Below are positions 1 through 11,473 of a DNA stretch of 64,000 bases, in pieces (position 1 is the stretch's first letter; each line of letters opens with the position of its first letter). A program made the translations under genes and the position numbers. This DNA comes from Coprinopsis marcescibilis (Eukaryota > Basidiomycota > Agaricomycetes > Agaricales > Psathyrellaceae): contig ML210216.1 of the NCBI GenBank assembly GCA_004369085.1, forward strand, positions 1-64,000. The letters run 5' to 3'. The notes beneath the pieces are model-generated. The model was not told where the DNA came from and did not search any database. It saw only the letters and a program-made list of their open reading frames with translations.

Positions 1-173
1 TTTTGCAATTTTTTTTCCTTCTCCAATGCTCTACTTTTCTCATACCTTACTCAGTGCTTTTAATTTTTGTGGGGTGGGGAGAGTGTAAGGACACGACGAT
101 CACATGACCCTTCGGACACTATATAAGACGCGACACTACGTATACTGATCCTTCTTCCTTTTTCTTTCCTCCC

Positions 174-638
174 TTAACATATCGCTCTCTCTCTCAATAT
201 ACGCCTTATCATTCGTACTGCCGTCGTCGTTCGCCGTAAGTGTTGGCTGCCTCTCTTAATCGAGAGCAGTCTTCCATCTATACTGCGCCAAAGAATTGCC
301 TCTTTTTCGCATGCCAGGTATCGCCATCTTCTGCACACGTGCGACAGGTACATAAGTCCCCCGCAACATTCGGGGATGCTAATCGATTGCGGGGCCGCAA
401 AGATAGCGAGTTTTAGGATGAGCGCCAAGACGTCGTCATCTAAACTGTCGATGAGGGCATTAGTCTCTACGTGGACAGGCTTAGGCCGCGAGCTCCTGGC
501 TCTTGCACGTATGCCTTGTGACTGGAGGTGTTTGAAAAGCTTGGTCAGTAGACCGGAGCTGTCTTGAGGGATCCTACTGGAAGCGAGGCCTCTACCCGGA
601 AATAGAACATGTAGTAGCATAGTAGAGGGTATGGGCAT
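174..638 (-). pseudogene. Truncated F-box protein copy
   Basis: Minus-strand frame from an ATG at 638 to a stop at 174, about 154 codons. It matches the N-terminus of the full F-box protein at 32380-34206: same leader, then the acidic IDSLDDDVLALIL start of the F-box and the LSHVCRRWRYL helix. The match stops abruptly at position 288, just after AILWR. The last ~38 codons run into unrelated sequence, so the whole C-terminal substrate-recognition part is missing. F-box domains dock to Skp1 in SCF ubiquitin ligases; without a C-terminal domain this product could at most compete for Skp1. Inference: a partial copy made by inverted duplication, probably non-functional. A dominant-negative F-box-only product is a less likely alternative. 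Confidence 0.6.
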
Positions 639-868
639 AGTGGACAAAGTTATTTGACATGGACAAAGGTTGTGGGCCCGGAATATGTAGCATTCAACGT
701 AGGGTCCCACCACAGTTCCTTATTATGTTGTGGCCCACAAATAAGCGCTATGTTACAGCGCCTGCAACCAAATGCAGTGCGTAGGCAGGCGGGTTTGGTC
801 CAAGCATCCGTCGTCATCATAGGCGCCGAGTCAAGGTGTGTTCGCCCTTGGGCAGATCATGATTCATT
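288..868 (-). repeat. Inverted-duplication arm 1 (F-box promoter and 5' coding part)
   Basis: The reverse complement of this stretch matches 32152-32745. The match covers about 230 bp upstream of the ATG plus the F-box coding part. It ends at 288, inside the codon after AILW, and near 868, next to the shared TGATCTGCCCAAGG. The two arms lie about 31 kb apart in opposite orientation. Short indels and many substitutions separate them, so the duplication is not recent. Confidence 0.75.
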
Positions 869-1394
869 TGTTATCCTCGAGAGTCATACATTACCTCTAC
901 CACTTTCAGAATTTTTGACTCAATGTAGCGTCCTAGCCAAGACACTCCTTGTACTATGCCCCTGCCCTGACTCGCCGCGGAGGCAAAAATTACGCACCGA
1001 CCAAAATTACCACAAAATGACGTAACGCCTAACGTCCACGTGGGTTCTAACTGGGAGCATCTGGCTCATGTTTATTTCCATCGTGTATCTTGAGCTATCT
1101 ATATCATGAGTCGAAGGGTCTTATAACAAGCAAACGTGCTCTTAACGTAAGAAGACCACAAGGCAGTCAAGCGCAAAAGCAGAACGGAGTTTTCGGACTC
1201 TGATCAGTTTATACACACACCGCCCACGAGTTATCAAGACGCCACACTGCAGGGACCTGAGACTTTCACTCCTGTCCTCAACACCCGACCTCAAAACACC
1301 TTTCATTGACACCGCTCTCAAAAAAGAGATACGACTAAAGGAGACCAAGAAGTGCGAGAAGGATAGAATAGGAGAACACAGAAGCATTGATACG
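869..1394. other. Intergenic, upstream of phosphatase gene
   Basis: No gene seen. The stretch lies between the inverted-repeat arm and the ATG of the phosphatase gene on the plus strand, so it should hold that gene's promoter. No clear TATA element was recognised. Short open frames here do not resemble anything known to me. Confidence 0.4.
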
Positions 1395-2968
1395 ATGGCG
1401 ATCACGAATAGAAATGGTGCAGAAGCGTCGATCACCGACGTTGTAGATGGGCAGCTGTACCTTGGAAAGTGGGTTCAAATCATCCATCGTAGCTTCATCC
1501 TCGAAAGATCTCTAATGTCGAGCAGCCTAGCCGCCGCCAAAGACCCCATCCTGCTCGCCAGCCTAGGAATCACCCATATTCTCTCCGTCTGTCCTGATTA
1601 TCCCTCAACAGGGGCCAATCACCACGTCATAGCTGTGGACGACAACGAGTATGAGGACATTCTGGTGCATTTGGGCAAGGCGTGTGCGTTTGTGCAGGAT
1701 GCTGTCGATGCGAATGGTCGGGTTCTGGTACACTGCGTGATGGGCGTGTCGAGGAGCGTAACAGTCGTTGCTGCGTATCGTGAGTCTATATTCTCCTTGA
1801 AGGCTTCGTTTCGGTTGACTGACTGGGTTTGGCTGGATCTAGTGATGAAGACGAGGAAGATGGGTGTGCAGGAGGTGCTCTGTCTGCTTAAGCAGAGTAA
1901 GTATCGCTCGGTCCTGATCAACTGGATCTGATTCAACAAAACCCAACTATTAGGACGACCACAAGTCCACCCCAACTACGGATTCATCAAACAACTGGAA
2001 AGTTTCGAAAAATGCAAGTACGGGCCTACGCCCGTCCACCCTGCCTACCGGTCCTGGAAGCGGAAGCACGTCCAAGATGTGACTTGTTACCTCAACCGGT
2101 TGGAGGATATCGCCGCGATTGTACCAGATCGCCTGATGCTGATGAGGTGTGACTTCGCTCCCTCGAGCGTGTTCTCATGCTAATCGGGGTTTCTCCTCGT
2201 CTAAATAGCGAGTTCCCGGAAGACCGCCAGCAAGGTCATTCGTTGCTCATGAACATCGGGATCACACACCTGGTCACGCTGTCGCCGGTCGATATGTCCT
2301 GTGTACCATGCGAATACGGGAAGACGACACATCATGTCGAAGTTTCTGAACAAGATCCGGATTCGGTTCTGGATTTCTTGCCCGATGCCGTTGGGTTCAT
2401 GGCGAGAGCTATTGCGCAGGATGGGCGGGTACTGATATTCTCGGAGAACGAACCACGGGCGTGCATTGCGGCTTGTGCTTATCGTAGGTCGTCCTCGACG
2501 TCTTTGGAACGGGTTGCTGATGATTGAGTTGTGCAGTCATAGCTACACGAAAGATATCGTCTTCTGAGGCGCTGTCGATAATCGAAAAGGGTGAGCTATT
2601 CCGGATCCGGGAAGTCGTGTATGCCGTACTGACAAAGGCGTATTCCAGAGCTTCTGCTCTTCTCACCTCCACAGAATTGGCTCGAACGATTGAAGAAGCT
2701 AGACGAGAAATCGTACCGGGAAACACTGGAGCATGGCATAACCACTATCATGACGACAGCGACTGACCACATGATCTCTCCAGACAATGCATCCGTGACC
2801 GTGTATGATGGGGCATCCCTGGCGATTCCACCCCCTCTTCACAAGGTTAACCCAGAAAAACACTTTGCAATGGACGAAGTCAAGGACGCCTTGATCTCGA
2901 TCCAGGAAAAGGGCATCGAAAGCCCGGTGTTTACGTCAGTGAACATTGTTCCAGCCGTTCTGTCATAA
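1395..2968 (+). CDS. Tandem dual-specificity phosphatase, second domain degenerate
   Basis: Seven exons: 1395-1468, 1523-1779, 1843-1896, 1954-2146, 2209-2483, 2537-2616, 2675-2968 (408 aa). All introns are 53-62 nt GT-AG. Domain 1 (about residues 15-170) is a DSP-type tyrosine/serine phosphatase fold: LYLGNSLAAAKDP, LGITHILSV, the P-loop HCVMGVSRS (HCx5RS) and AAYLMKTRKMGVQEVLCLL. Domain 2 (about 200-345) repeats the pattern (IGITHLVTL, CAYLIATRKISSSEAL), but the P-loop position reads FSENEPRAC, without the catalytic Cys and with a broken loop. Introns interrupt both halves at the same residue and phase (AAY/L and CAY/L), so the gene arose by internal duplication. Known for the family: the Cys and Arg of HCx5R are essential. 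Inference: one active plus one pseudophosphatase domain; the second may bind substrate or regulate the first. Confidence 0.8.
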
Positions 2969-3507
2969 CGCGAAACAGAATTCTGACAACACAAAGGGTC
3001 CACTGCCTGGCAACAAAGGGTCAAAAGTGAAACTCGGAAATGATAGATCGTACCTTCGAAGTTTGCTTACCTCTTCTCCCGAACCTCTTTGTACACGTTG
3101 CTTGTTTGTTATCTTATCGCTGTCGAATGCTTCCAAAGGATGTCGGATCCTGCCATGTCGAAAACACTTTCTTTCTTTAATGTTCTTGGCTGGGTTCCTG
3201 TTTTCGAGGTGTGGAATGCGAAATGAAGCGAATGTAACTGTGTATCATTGTGGTAGCAATTCTCCCGAGTTTCAATTCGGTGTACATGGCAGTAAGGAAG
3301 ATACTCAAACAATGTCGGAAAATCTTTGCTTCAGCATCGGACACACGTTCCGACGACGAAGGGGTGCTGATGGCATCAGGAGAAGTCCGGTACCCGGCTT
3401 TCACTGTGTTCCGTGGTCCCGTCACTGACAGGCCGTCGCTCGACCCCACACCTCCGTGTTCCTCGCTGTTACTCTCGTTCCTCAGATTCCTACTCATTTC
3501 AATAGAA
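2969..3507. other. Intergenic between phosphatase and Nudix genes
   Basis: About 540 bp. Several overlapping open frames exist on both strands, but none gives a recognisable domain or a consistent spliced model. The 5' end of the Nudix gene may extend into this stretch if an upstream exon has been missed. Confidence 0.35.
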
Positions 3508-5017
3508 ATGGAATCAGGCCCCTCAGCCCCACCCAAGAACCTCCTAAGGTATCACAGGACGAAGAAACTGAGGTTGGATGGCACCCACATACCCCAGGTT
3601 TTGACGGAACAGTCCAAACAGTATGTTACTCGCAAAGCCAGCATTCGTATAGGCGGACCTCTGAACTTTCCTGAAATTTATAGGTGTCTGAAGAGGCTTT
3701 CGGCTTATAGAGCACCGAAGCAACGCATGGCCTACCCTAGATCGCGGTTAGCGGCAGTGTTAGTGGCGTTGTTCGTCGGGCGGAAGGGCGATTTGTATGT
3801 CTTGCTGAGTCGGTAGGTATGTCCTGTGTTTACTGTTTTGAGAAGTCTCTTGGTTGGCTGATCTTTGTTCTTGCCTTTTTTGCGTCTGCCTCTTGCGCAT
3901 TTGACTGGTTAGTCGATCAGCGTCGTTAAGAACGTATGCAGGCGATACGTCGTTACCCGGTGGACGCGTTGATGCTGGGGATAGGAGTCTCGAGGATACC
4001 GCTGTGCGTATCTCTCATGCGTTCCGCTCCATCTTCGTTTATTTGCTGATATCTATATACAGAGACGGGAGGCATTAGAAGAGGTGCTTAGTTCTTTGCT
4101 GTATGGTGTCGCGCCGCCGTTGTTAACCCCTGGTCAGATTGGTCTACCTCATGACAGAGCGAAAGTACCCCTGTTGTGTGTGCTGGAACCGTTCCTTGCT
4201 GCTGAACTAATCGTCACGCCGTGCGTATCGACACCCGAGCTATCTTTTCTCCGCTAATAACTGACATTTTACCAGAGTTGTGGTGCTCATTCTCGATAAT
4301 ACTCTCCAGGTCAGCCCAAATCCATTTGTCCTCCGCCGTCGACGACTCTGCCAGACAGCTGCTAACTATTCCTCTTCTCTACACCAGCCAATTCTCAACG
4401 CAGCAGAGGTTTCCAGTCTATTCTCTCACCCCTTGGCATCATTCCTCTCCACTTCTCCGCCATTCCCCAAAGAGCCCGAAATGGCGGAAGTCATGTACCA
4501 CCGCTACTGGGATTTTGAGGCAGATGGGCCCGACGCTGACAAGAAAGCCTTTCGGGCACACCAGTTCCTCACTGGCAGAGAGGCTGGCGGGATCAAACCT
4601 GTGATTGGACTCACTGCGTGAGTGGTTTATGTTCGTTCTGATATCTGGCTCTGACTTGTATTCCTCGCTTGTGTTTATCTTTTGGTGTGCATAATCCGGC
4701 CATTGATGATCGATGTGTGTGCTCCCGGTTATGTTGGCAGAGCAATGATGATCCGGGTGGCGATGATTGGGTATGGTCGACCACCGGAATTCGAAATCAA
4801 CCCACCTAACGCGCCGTCTACGGAGGAGAGGATTGCATGGGCTCTTTTGCATCGCAAGGTGTTTCTGGAGGCGTGTGAGAAGGAGGGCATTGATTTGGGT
4901 GTGGCGAGGAGGATAGCTGGTGTTGATGAGAACGGCAAACGTCTTCCAGGGCGACACAGGAAGGAGGAGCTGAGGCAGGACAAGGGGAGGGGAAAGAGGA
5001 GACAAGCCAAGCTGTAA
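3508..5017 (+). CDS. Nudix hydrolase, CoA-diphosphatase (Pcd1/NUDT7-8) type
   Basis: Eight exons: 3508-3620, 3684-3812, 3913-4003, 4063-4083, 4138-4220, 4276-4309, 4388-4617, 4741-5017 (325 aa). The splice model restores a continuous family core: SRLAAVLVALFVG, then YVLLSRRSASLRTYAGD, then the Nudix box from GGRVDAGD through RREALEEIGL (GGx..REx2EEIGL), then VPLLCVLEPFL and PILNAAEVSSLFSHPLASFL. The LLxRRSxxLRxxxGDxxLPGG lead-in before the box is typical of peroxisomal/mitochondrial CoA and nucleoside-diphosphate-linked pyrophosphatases. The exon holding REALEE is only 21 nt. The C-terminus (last ~100 aa) is lysine/arginine rich. I see no PTS1 (last residues KL preceded by A-like context: RQAKL), which is close to, but not, a canonical SKL. 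The start is uncertain: the ATG at 3508 is the first that fits, but an extra 5' exon is possible. Confidence 0.8.
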
Positions 5018-5741
5018 GTGCGCTCTGGTAAGGTGGGGGGTGTGGATCGTGGGTCGCCGTTTGAGGAGGTGAGAGAAGGAAGATGAATGGACGGGTTTGT
5101 GAATTAGATTAAGCGTTAATATTTGCCTGGGTGAGTGCGGCGGAACGCACGCAGCCAAACCCGCGACAGGCCATTCCTGGATCGCATTCCAATGTATTTG
5201 CGTATTGACGTTAGCTGAATATGCCAGTCAATTACAGAAAGGTACAGCCTATCGGTGAACGTGTTCCCAAGCATCTCGATTCAAGAGCATGAAGTTTCAT
5301 GTGCCAGTGGCACTGAAGGGGACTTAATAACTCTTCTGCGGCAGGCTTGCAAATCAGGATCGTTCTTAGCTCCGGGATGCTTGCTAGATGACTGAGATTC
5401 TTACTCTTCATTCAAACTTCTTTCCTTGAACCATCATGCAAAAACCCGGCCCTTTTAGTAAATCTATGGATTGTCTCAAATTCGGTCTGCTTCCTACATC
5501 ACGTTCGCTGTCATATGGCATCTGAAAATCTTTTAAGAAATTTTATGCCGCTTTGAGTGACGGAGGCATCAAGTCCGGGCGATACAATTGGTTGAAGAAC
5601 TGGGAGAGTCTTACCGTGACTGGTCTCCGTCGTGCTTCTTAGGCTTCTTGTATCAAGAAAGCACAGGGCCAGGTCATGGAGAGATCAACGGGATGGACAT
5701 AAAGTAAACGTCTAGCGGACTCACAAACGTTGAATCTTTCC
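5018..5741. other. Intergenic, no gene seen
   Basis: About 720 bp with no supported gene. It carries the 3' end of the Nudix gene and the presumed promoter of the membrane-protein gene that starts at 5742. A 239-codon minus-strand open frame covering 4439-5158 is the antisense of the Nudix exons and was not accepted. Confidence 0.4.
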
Positions 5742-7204
5742 ATGTCACTTCTCGGAATGTCGGACTTGATTCCTCGCGCCACGACCATTGGTGGATTCGT
5801 CCACCTAGGGGATACGGCGCTGACTCTTCCCTTTGCCAACGCTACCATGCGGACTGCCTTCGCCGGTAAGGTCTTGCGTACTGCTCATGTCGATTGCACC
5901 TTCCTCACGCTTTATATGACACAGGAATTCACATCTTCATTGCCGTGTATGGGCTATTTCTCTTCCTCCAGACCCCTGCGGAGAAGCGCAAGGGGCGGGC
6001 AACGTACATCGTCCTCAGCTTCGTCATTCTTGCTGTATTCTGCACGGCTTCAGCAGTCAGCATGGCGTCTGTGCTCAAGTTCCTCATGCACGATGAGGCG
6101 GCAGGCGAGGATGACAAGAGCATTCTATTGCTTTCCGGATTCGTCATTACCAAAGCACGGCCGGGGTTCTGGGAACGCAATATCGCGGGGTATCTGATCA
6201 GTGCCTGCGTGTGGATATGTGATGCGAGCCTGGTACGTGCTTCGAATCACTCAGAACCTCTATATTTGAGCTGGGTACTTCCGCTCGGAGCCTCTTAATA
6301 CTTCGTGAGCAATTTCGGCTGATTAAAATCACTAGCTCTATCGATGCTTCGTCCTTTGGCGAGACAAAGTATACATATGTGTGCTTCCTATACTCGCGTA
6401 TTTGGCTTCCATAGGTAAGCCAAGCTTTGAATGACCACGAAAGCACTCTGAATGTATATTTTACTATGTGGGATAGCCTTAGCAATCAGGGAGATGCTCA
6501 CATATACTCCCGAGGCACTGTGCGAAGCCGCCTCGAACTATCGCCACCAATGGTCCGCAGCCTGGGTGCTCTCCTCCGTATCCGTCAATGTGATGACCAC
6601 GTCCCTCATCGCATACCGACTCGTTACTGCCGCGCGAGGTATCAGCGCGATATTACCCAGCAACTGGACGACCGCGACCACCGACAAGATGATCATATTT
6701 CTAGTCGAGGCTGCGTTGCCGACGGCGGTTTTTGGCCTGCTGTATGTGGTTAGTGTGCTGATTCCGCTGGAGGCGCCGCCGCATAGGACTGAGGCTCAAG
6801 GCGGGATGGTCGTGGCGTATACCTTGGTGCAGGTGTCGTACACGCTGTTTACTTGTTTTGTGGTATGTAATCTACAGACAACTTCAAACGCTGGGTATGC
6901 TCTGATGGAAAGCTCGTAGGTTCTTGCCCCCCAGCTCATCATTCTCCGAGTCACGTCTGGGAGATCTTGGACGAATAGTGGGGAGCTTACTGGCGCTGCG
7001 AGTCAGGTTATGTCGAGACCCGCTGAGCCCCTCACTTTTGCTGGAACCCAGCGGCCTGTGGGCAGTAGTAGAATCTCTCAAGGATCATTCACCGAGTCAT
7101 TTGACACGGTTCAAGAGCCCGATCCCGCGCATGGGTGCGGGGAGTCTAACCGATTGTCCCGCATTAGTTTCACGAATCCAGTTGGCGGCACTGAAAAAAT
7201 CTGA
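5742..7204 (+). CDS. Seven-helix integral membrane protein, Agaricomycete family of unknown function
   Basis: Five exons: 5742-5865, 5925-6232, 6336-6414, 6477-6862, 6920-7204 (393 aa), all GT-AG and frame-consistent. Seven hydrophobic segments can be counted: HIFIAVYGLFLFL, YIVLSFVILAVFC, LISACVWICDASL, VYICVLPILAYLASI, WSAAWVLSSVSVN, MIIFLVEAALPTAVFGLLY and a last one from VVAYTLVQVSYTLF into LAPQLIIL. A cytosolic-looking, Ser/Thr/Pro-rich tail of about 80 residues follows. The pattern LYRCFVLW after helix 3 and ALxTAVFG in helix 6 is common in large receptor-like families of mushrooms. No ligand or partner can be named. Exons 4-5 and the whole 3' side are duplicated 12.9 kb downstream (19308 onward). 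A seven-TM receptor is plausible but unproven. Confidence 0.75.
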
Positions 7205-8651
7205 TTTCCTTTATCAACTTTCAAGTACCTACCGTTTGTATCTGCTATGTAGTTTTAGCCCACCAATGTATATCCTGTGTCACTAAAGGAGTGTCATTAC
7301 GACCGAAAACCGAAATTCGGACATCATATAATCAGGCTGACTACGGGAGACTAATTCGGAGTTCTGTTGTGTCGTTACCTAGTACGTCACGCGGCTGTTG
7401 TGCGTGTATTAACTAATTAAAAACGCGTCGCCCACGCGTCTCAAGTCCTTGTTGTTTTGGGTTGTTTATGCTCCGAATCAACAAGGGTGCCCCGTCGTTA
7501 TGCTGAGCCTGAGCGTGACATAGCAAGTAGAACAAAGGCCGCGACACGATTTTGGACTGGTAAGGACAAACCTCCATCCATTATGGAAACCACCGTTGCC
7601 AGAAGTTCTTGACGTGGCGGACATGGCGTCGACAGCTCGATTCTGGGAACCGATTATTTCGCCCTTGCCACACAAAAATACCGAGTAAGTAACAAAGAAA
7701 TTATCTTGCTCGGGAATCTCATCATTTCAAATATCACCCGCCTCTGGTACTCTATGTACTTCCGCCTGAACAATCGCTACCTCGTGCTCAGAGATTTCCC
7801 AAAATTGGTCATATTCCGAGCCGTGGACATGAGAACCTACAGCCATGGCTGTAACCGATACGGAGAAAACCCCCCTTGAGTCGACGATTCAGGATAATCA
7901 CTAATGATGGCGGCTGGTGCTATGCATAGCATGCGGCTACTAATGCCGCTGTGTACATAATTCGCCAACAGAAAATGTTGCGTTTCCGTTGGCCTTTGAG
8001 TCCTTGTTGCGCATGCCACTTATGTAGTCAAAGCAAACCCATCACTGTCCTCCCCACATCTGAATCATATAAATACAGAAATTTCTCAGACGTCGAATCC
8101 ATCGTCTCTTTCCTCTCTTCCCCCTTCACCTCTTTCACTTGTGCCCTTCATTTCTTCCCCTTCGGCAGTCTGCCCTCCGGTTCGACATGGCTTCCTACGC
8201 TTCAATTAAATGGAGGCTATACTCGATCGTGATGCCCCTTTCTTGATTTTGCCCTTCGATATACTTCCCCGCTTCATATTAACTGTGGAAGACTTCATTT
8301 CGGCCTCTTCAACTTCTTCTATTCATTTCGGCTATCTCTGACCTGTGCTTCAATCTCTTTTTAATAGCGCGCTGGTGCGGGTATGTTTGATCCCTTTGAC
8401 GTTTCGGCAACCATTCGGTTACCAACTTAGCAGGCAGTCTCTGAGGTGGACGTCAAGTTCGGGGTGTTTGATACGACTATGGGGTGCTGAACTGGGTGCA
8501 TGCTTCTTACTATGCTTTCGACCACCCTGCCGGACGTCTTCCGCCCCTATGGTTGTCTGGCCCTGGACCTCGCGCTCTCCAACAACTCTTCGATCAACAA
8601 TCACTACTTCAGCTATTTGGCGACAAAATTTCGACACCAGCGAGGCGTATG

Positions 8652-8960
8652 GTGTGGGTTTTTGGACATACGCACTTGCATCGAGAAAATCGTCAAGACG
8701 GGCAACAAAGAAAAGAAAAAAGAAAAAAACATATAATGTGGCTTGCGATGCAAGGACGACGTCTCGAGACCCTGCAAGTCCCCTCATCCTCGTGTCTCGT
8801 CGCGGGTTCGTCATGGCCGAGTTCGACACGGACTGGGCGTAGGGTGTGAGCCCAGAACACGCACTTGCACCGAGAAAATCGCCAAGACAGGCCACGATTA
8901 AAAAAAGTACAGCGTGGCTTGCGGTGCAAGGACGATTCTGGTGCTCTGAAAGTCCCCTAT
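8652..8960 (+). repeat. Two-unit degenerate tandem repeat (copy 1)
   Basis: Two related units of roughly 120-130 bp lie one after the other. Each holds a CGCACTTGCAYCGAGAAAAT core, then a lysine-like A-rich run, then GTGGCTTGCGRTGCAAGGACG and AGTCCCCT. The same pair occurs in the second copy of the large repeat near 21378-21685. Confidence 0.6.
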
Positions 8961-9766
8961 ATCTCGTGACTAGTCGTTCGCCTTCGTCTTCTGGTCTCTC
9001 TTTCTCCTCTTATTGGCTTGTTCTGCAGACCGGGCTTGCTTCTGGACTGTGCTTGCGCCCTGCAGAATCGATTCTCAAGCGCCGACACGCCAGCAGTTGC
9101 ATTTGTTCTGACACAAAGACAATGCTGGTCGTGTTGAACGAGTACTTCTCTTTCTATCCTTCCTCATCTCTCTCTCTCTTTCTTGGTCTCGGTGTCTTCA
9201 TGCACGACAGGGCCAGCGGTTGGGGTTAAACGGTTGGAGTCGGTTGGATACGATGGCTGGAATATGGTTTCGCTGGTCCGTGGGCGTGCTCTGCGTTTCA
9301 TTTTCGTTCAACTCTGGCGACAATTCTTGTGTGTGCTTCGCGTCTGTTGGGCCTTCGTTCTCTCTTTCAATGCCTGCTCTCGTCTTCGTTCATTATCTTC
9401 GCTTGGTTGTGGTCTCCGGTCTCTGCCTCCCCCTCCGGTTCTGCTTTCGCATCTGGTTTCGGGAGCCCACGCGGCGGGTGGGTGGGAGTAGCTCCATCCC
9501 TTCTGGGTCTCGCCTTGAGCCATTTTCTGAACTCGATGTGGCGCTGAGTACTTCGTGCTATTGACCAAGGACCAACTGCTAGGGGGCGAATATCCGGAAT
9601 TGGGTCTCGGCGGCTTAGCCTGGCTAAGGCTGCATCCACCAGCTTTCAACATCTTTTATTGATCGACGACCTCCATTCAGCTAAGCACGTCCTCCTCGTT
9701 CCGACGCTGATAATTCTCCTCTTCTTGGCCTATTCAAGGCGGTGACCAACAGAAATGATCACTGCG

Positions 9767-10410
9767 CCATGTTCAACGTGTCACGAGCGTGCTACAGGTC
9801 ATGGTCCTCCATTTCTAACCTCGTTCGCCACCTCTGCCGCTTCGATTCCAGCAACGATTCAACAGTCACTTTCGCCGGCTAAGCTTTATTTTGCTCGTTC
9901 CTCCTATGCTGATGATCGCCTTGTCACTGGGTCTCTGACTCTGCAACTTGGGGACCTCACAAGAACACATCAAGGTAACGCAACAAGCAGTGTGCCATAT
10001 GCCGATCAAGATGCTCAAAGTGGCGCACTGGCTCTTTCGTTCGCCACCTCTGGATGTTCTGTGCAAGAGCTTTCTCCGAGATACAACACCCCTCTTCGGT
10101 CTGCCAGCTTCCACCTTCCCGACCTCTTCTACAGCTGGGCGCCCTGCTTTCGTGATTGCCGCGACGTCGGGGCCTGCAGGAGCACAACCATGTTCAACGC
10201 GCAACATGAGGTGTGGCGCGCGCCGATTAAGATGGCTGGAGCTGGCACACTCTCTTTAGTTCGCCACCTCTGGGTGTTTTTGGATCGTCGGCTGCCACCT
10301 GCCCCGACTGTCGCGGACGTCTTCCCAGCTCAGCCATGTTCAACGCGTTGTCCGGATTGGGTAAGAAGATGTGTGTGCCCCCTCTGGACTGATCGCCACC
10401 TCTGGCTGTG
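9767..10410 (+). repeat. ~215-bp degenerate tandem array (copy 1)
   Basis: About 3.5 units. The landmark TTCGCCACCTCTG recurs near 9828, 10040, 10260 and (as ATCGCCACCTCTG) 10391. CCATGTTCAACG recurs near 9769, 10188 and 10336. The units are clearly related between landmarks (for example GCCGATYAAGATGSC) but have drifted. The array is kept in the second large-repeat copy at about 22433-23075. No coding role is evident. Confidence 0.6.
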
Positions 10411-11067
10411 GCTGAGGTTCTGGTTTCTGAGGTCTCCCGTTCTGACTGAGGTGTTCTGAGTTGTGAGGTCGCGTCCCCCAGTCTTCCCGTCTGCTGGTCT
10501 TCTGAGTTCTTGAGTGCCGCCCTTCCTGGTTCCCTGGTTCAAGTTGCGTCTCCAGGGGTTGGTCATCGCATCCCAGCCTCCGTCTGCTGGTCTTCGAGTT
10601 CGTGGTCGTCTCTTGCTGGCTCCCCGGTTATTCGGATATGGGTGTTCAGCTGGATCGCGGTCTCGCGCTATTCCTGGCTCGTTCTTCGTCCGTCTTCTCT
10701 CTTCTTCTGGTCTGAACACTCACACCCCTTTCGCTGAAAGCTGGGAAGTGACCCCTACAGTGAGCATGGTGAGTCGTCGAATCCTATCCATATTGTCGTT
10801 TCTAATCTCTTTGCGCAAGAGCCTTGAGTGTGAGCGTGAAAAAGGGCGGGCCTTCCTGGCGATTGTGGGCGTGCTGTGAGGTCTGAGAACGGTTCGTCGT
10901 ATTGAGGGCTTGAGACTTTCTCGTCTGCAGTCGCTCACTCTGGGGTGGACGTCTTTAAGAGATGGAGCGGCATTTTGAGATTGAGGTAAGCCGGTTTCGT
11001 TTCAGCTCTTGGGTTCGGCGGTGTTGATATGAAATTTGTAGGAGATTTGAGACTCTCGTGAGGTTGA

Positions 11068-11103
11068 GAGACGCTTGAGAGACGCTTGAGAGACGCTTTA
11101 GAT
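11068..11103 (+). repeat. 11-12 bp tandem repeat, three units
   Basis: GAGAGACGCTT is repeated three times head to tail. The matching place in the second large-repeat copy (about 23730) has a single unit. It is therefore a local expansion or contraction after the duplication. Confidence 0.7.
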
Positions 11104-11200
11104 GAGATGAGTTGAGGCTTCGCCATGGGTCGGGTGGGTGGCGAACCAGACTTAGTCGGGCTTTGTGTGCGTCAAGATGGGCGAGGTGCTCTCGGTGGTG

Positions 11201-11473
11201 TCACAGAAAGTTTGAGGGAATGGTGAGTAACTGAGGAGTTGTGAGTCTAAAGCTGAGTTCTCCTCGATCGTCATCTTCGTGATCATCCTGGCCGTCGTCG
11301 TCGTCATCATTGTCCGAGTTCCAAGTCTGTTCCGCGACATCAGCCTCCGCCAGTACACGCTCATCTAACCAGCTGCGACTAATTTTACACTCACCTTCGT
11401 CAGACACCCTTTTTACCAAGTCCGAGCAGCGGCTCGCCGACGTTCTGATTTGCTTGAAATGCTGCGAACGCAT
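11201..11473 (-). CDS. Conserved aspartate-rich small ORF (copy 1), unknown
   Basis: A 90-codon ATG-initiated frame with the N-terminus MRSQHFKQIRTSASRCSDLV, then VSDEGECKISRS, then an acidic run of Asp/Glu/His near residues 55-72. The second copy of the large repeat keeps the same frame and length (23859-24131), although flanking sequence has indels. I recognise no family. The conserved frame is the only reason to list it; it may equally be a by-product of a recent duplication. It lies in an otherwise non-coding block. Confidence 0.25.
   Translation of the reverse strand: MRSQHFKQIRTSASRCSDLVKRVSDEGECKISRSWLDERVLAEADVAEQTWNSDNDDDDDGQDDHEDDDRGELSFRLTTPQLLTIPSNFL

Noticed and set aside
4439..5158. 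239-codon minus-strand frame
   Set aside because: It is the complement of well-supported Nudix exons and has no recognisable domain.
9755..10459. 234-codon frame in the duplicated block
   Set aside because: It spans the degenerate tandem array, is not kept at the same length in copy 2, and shows no protein-like family features.
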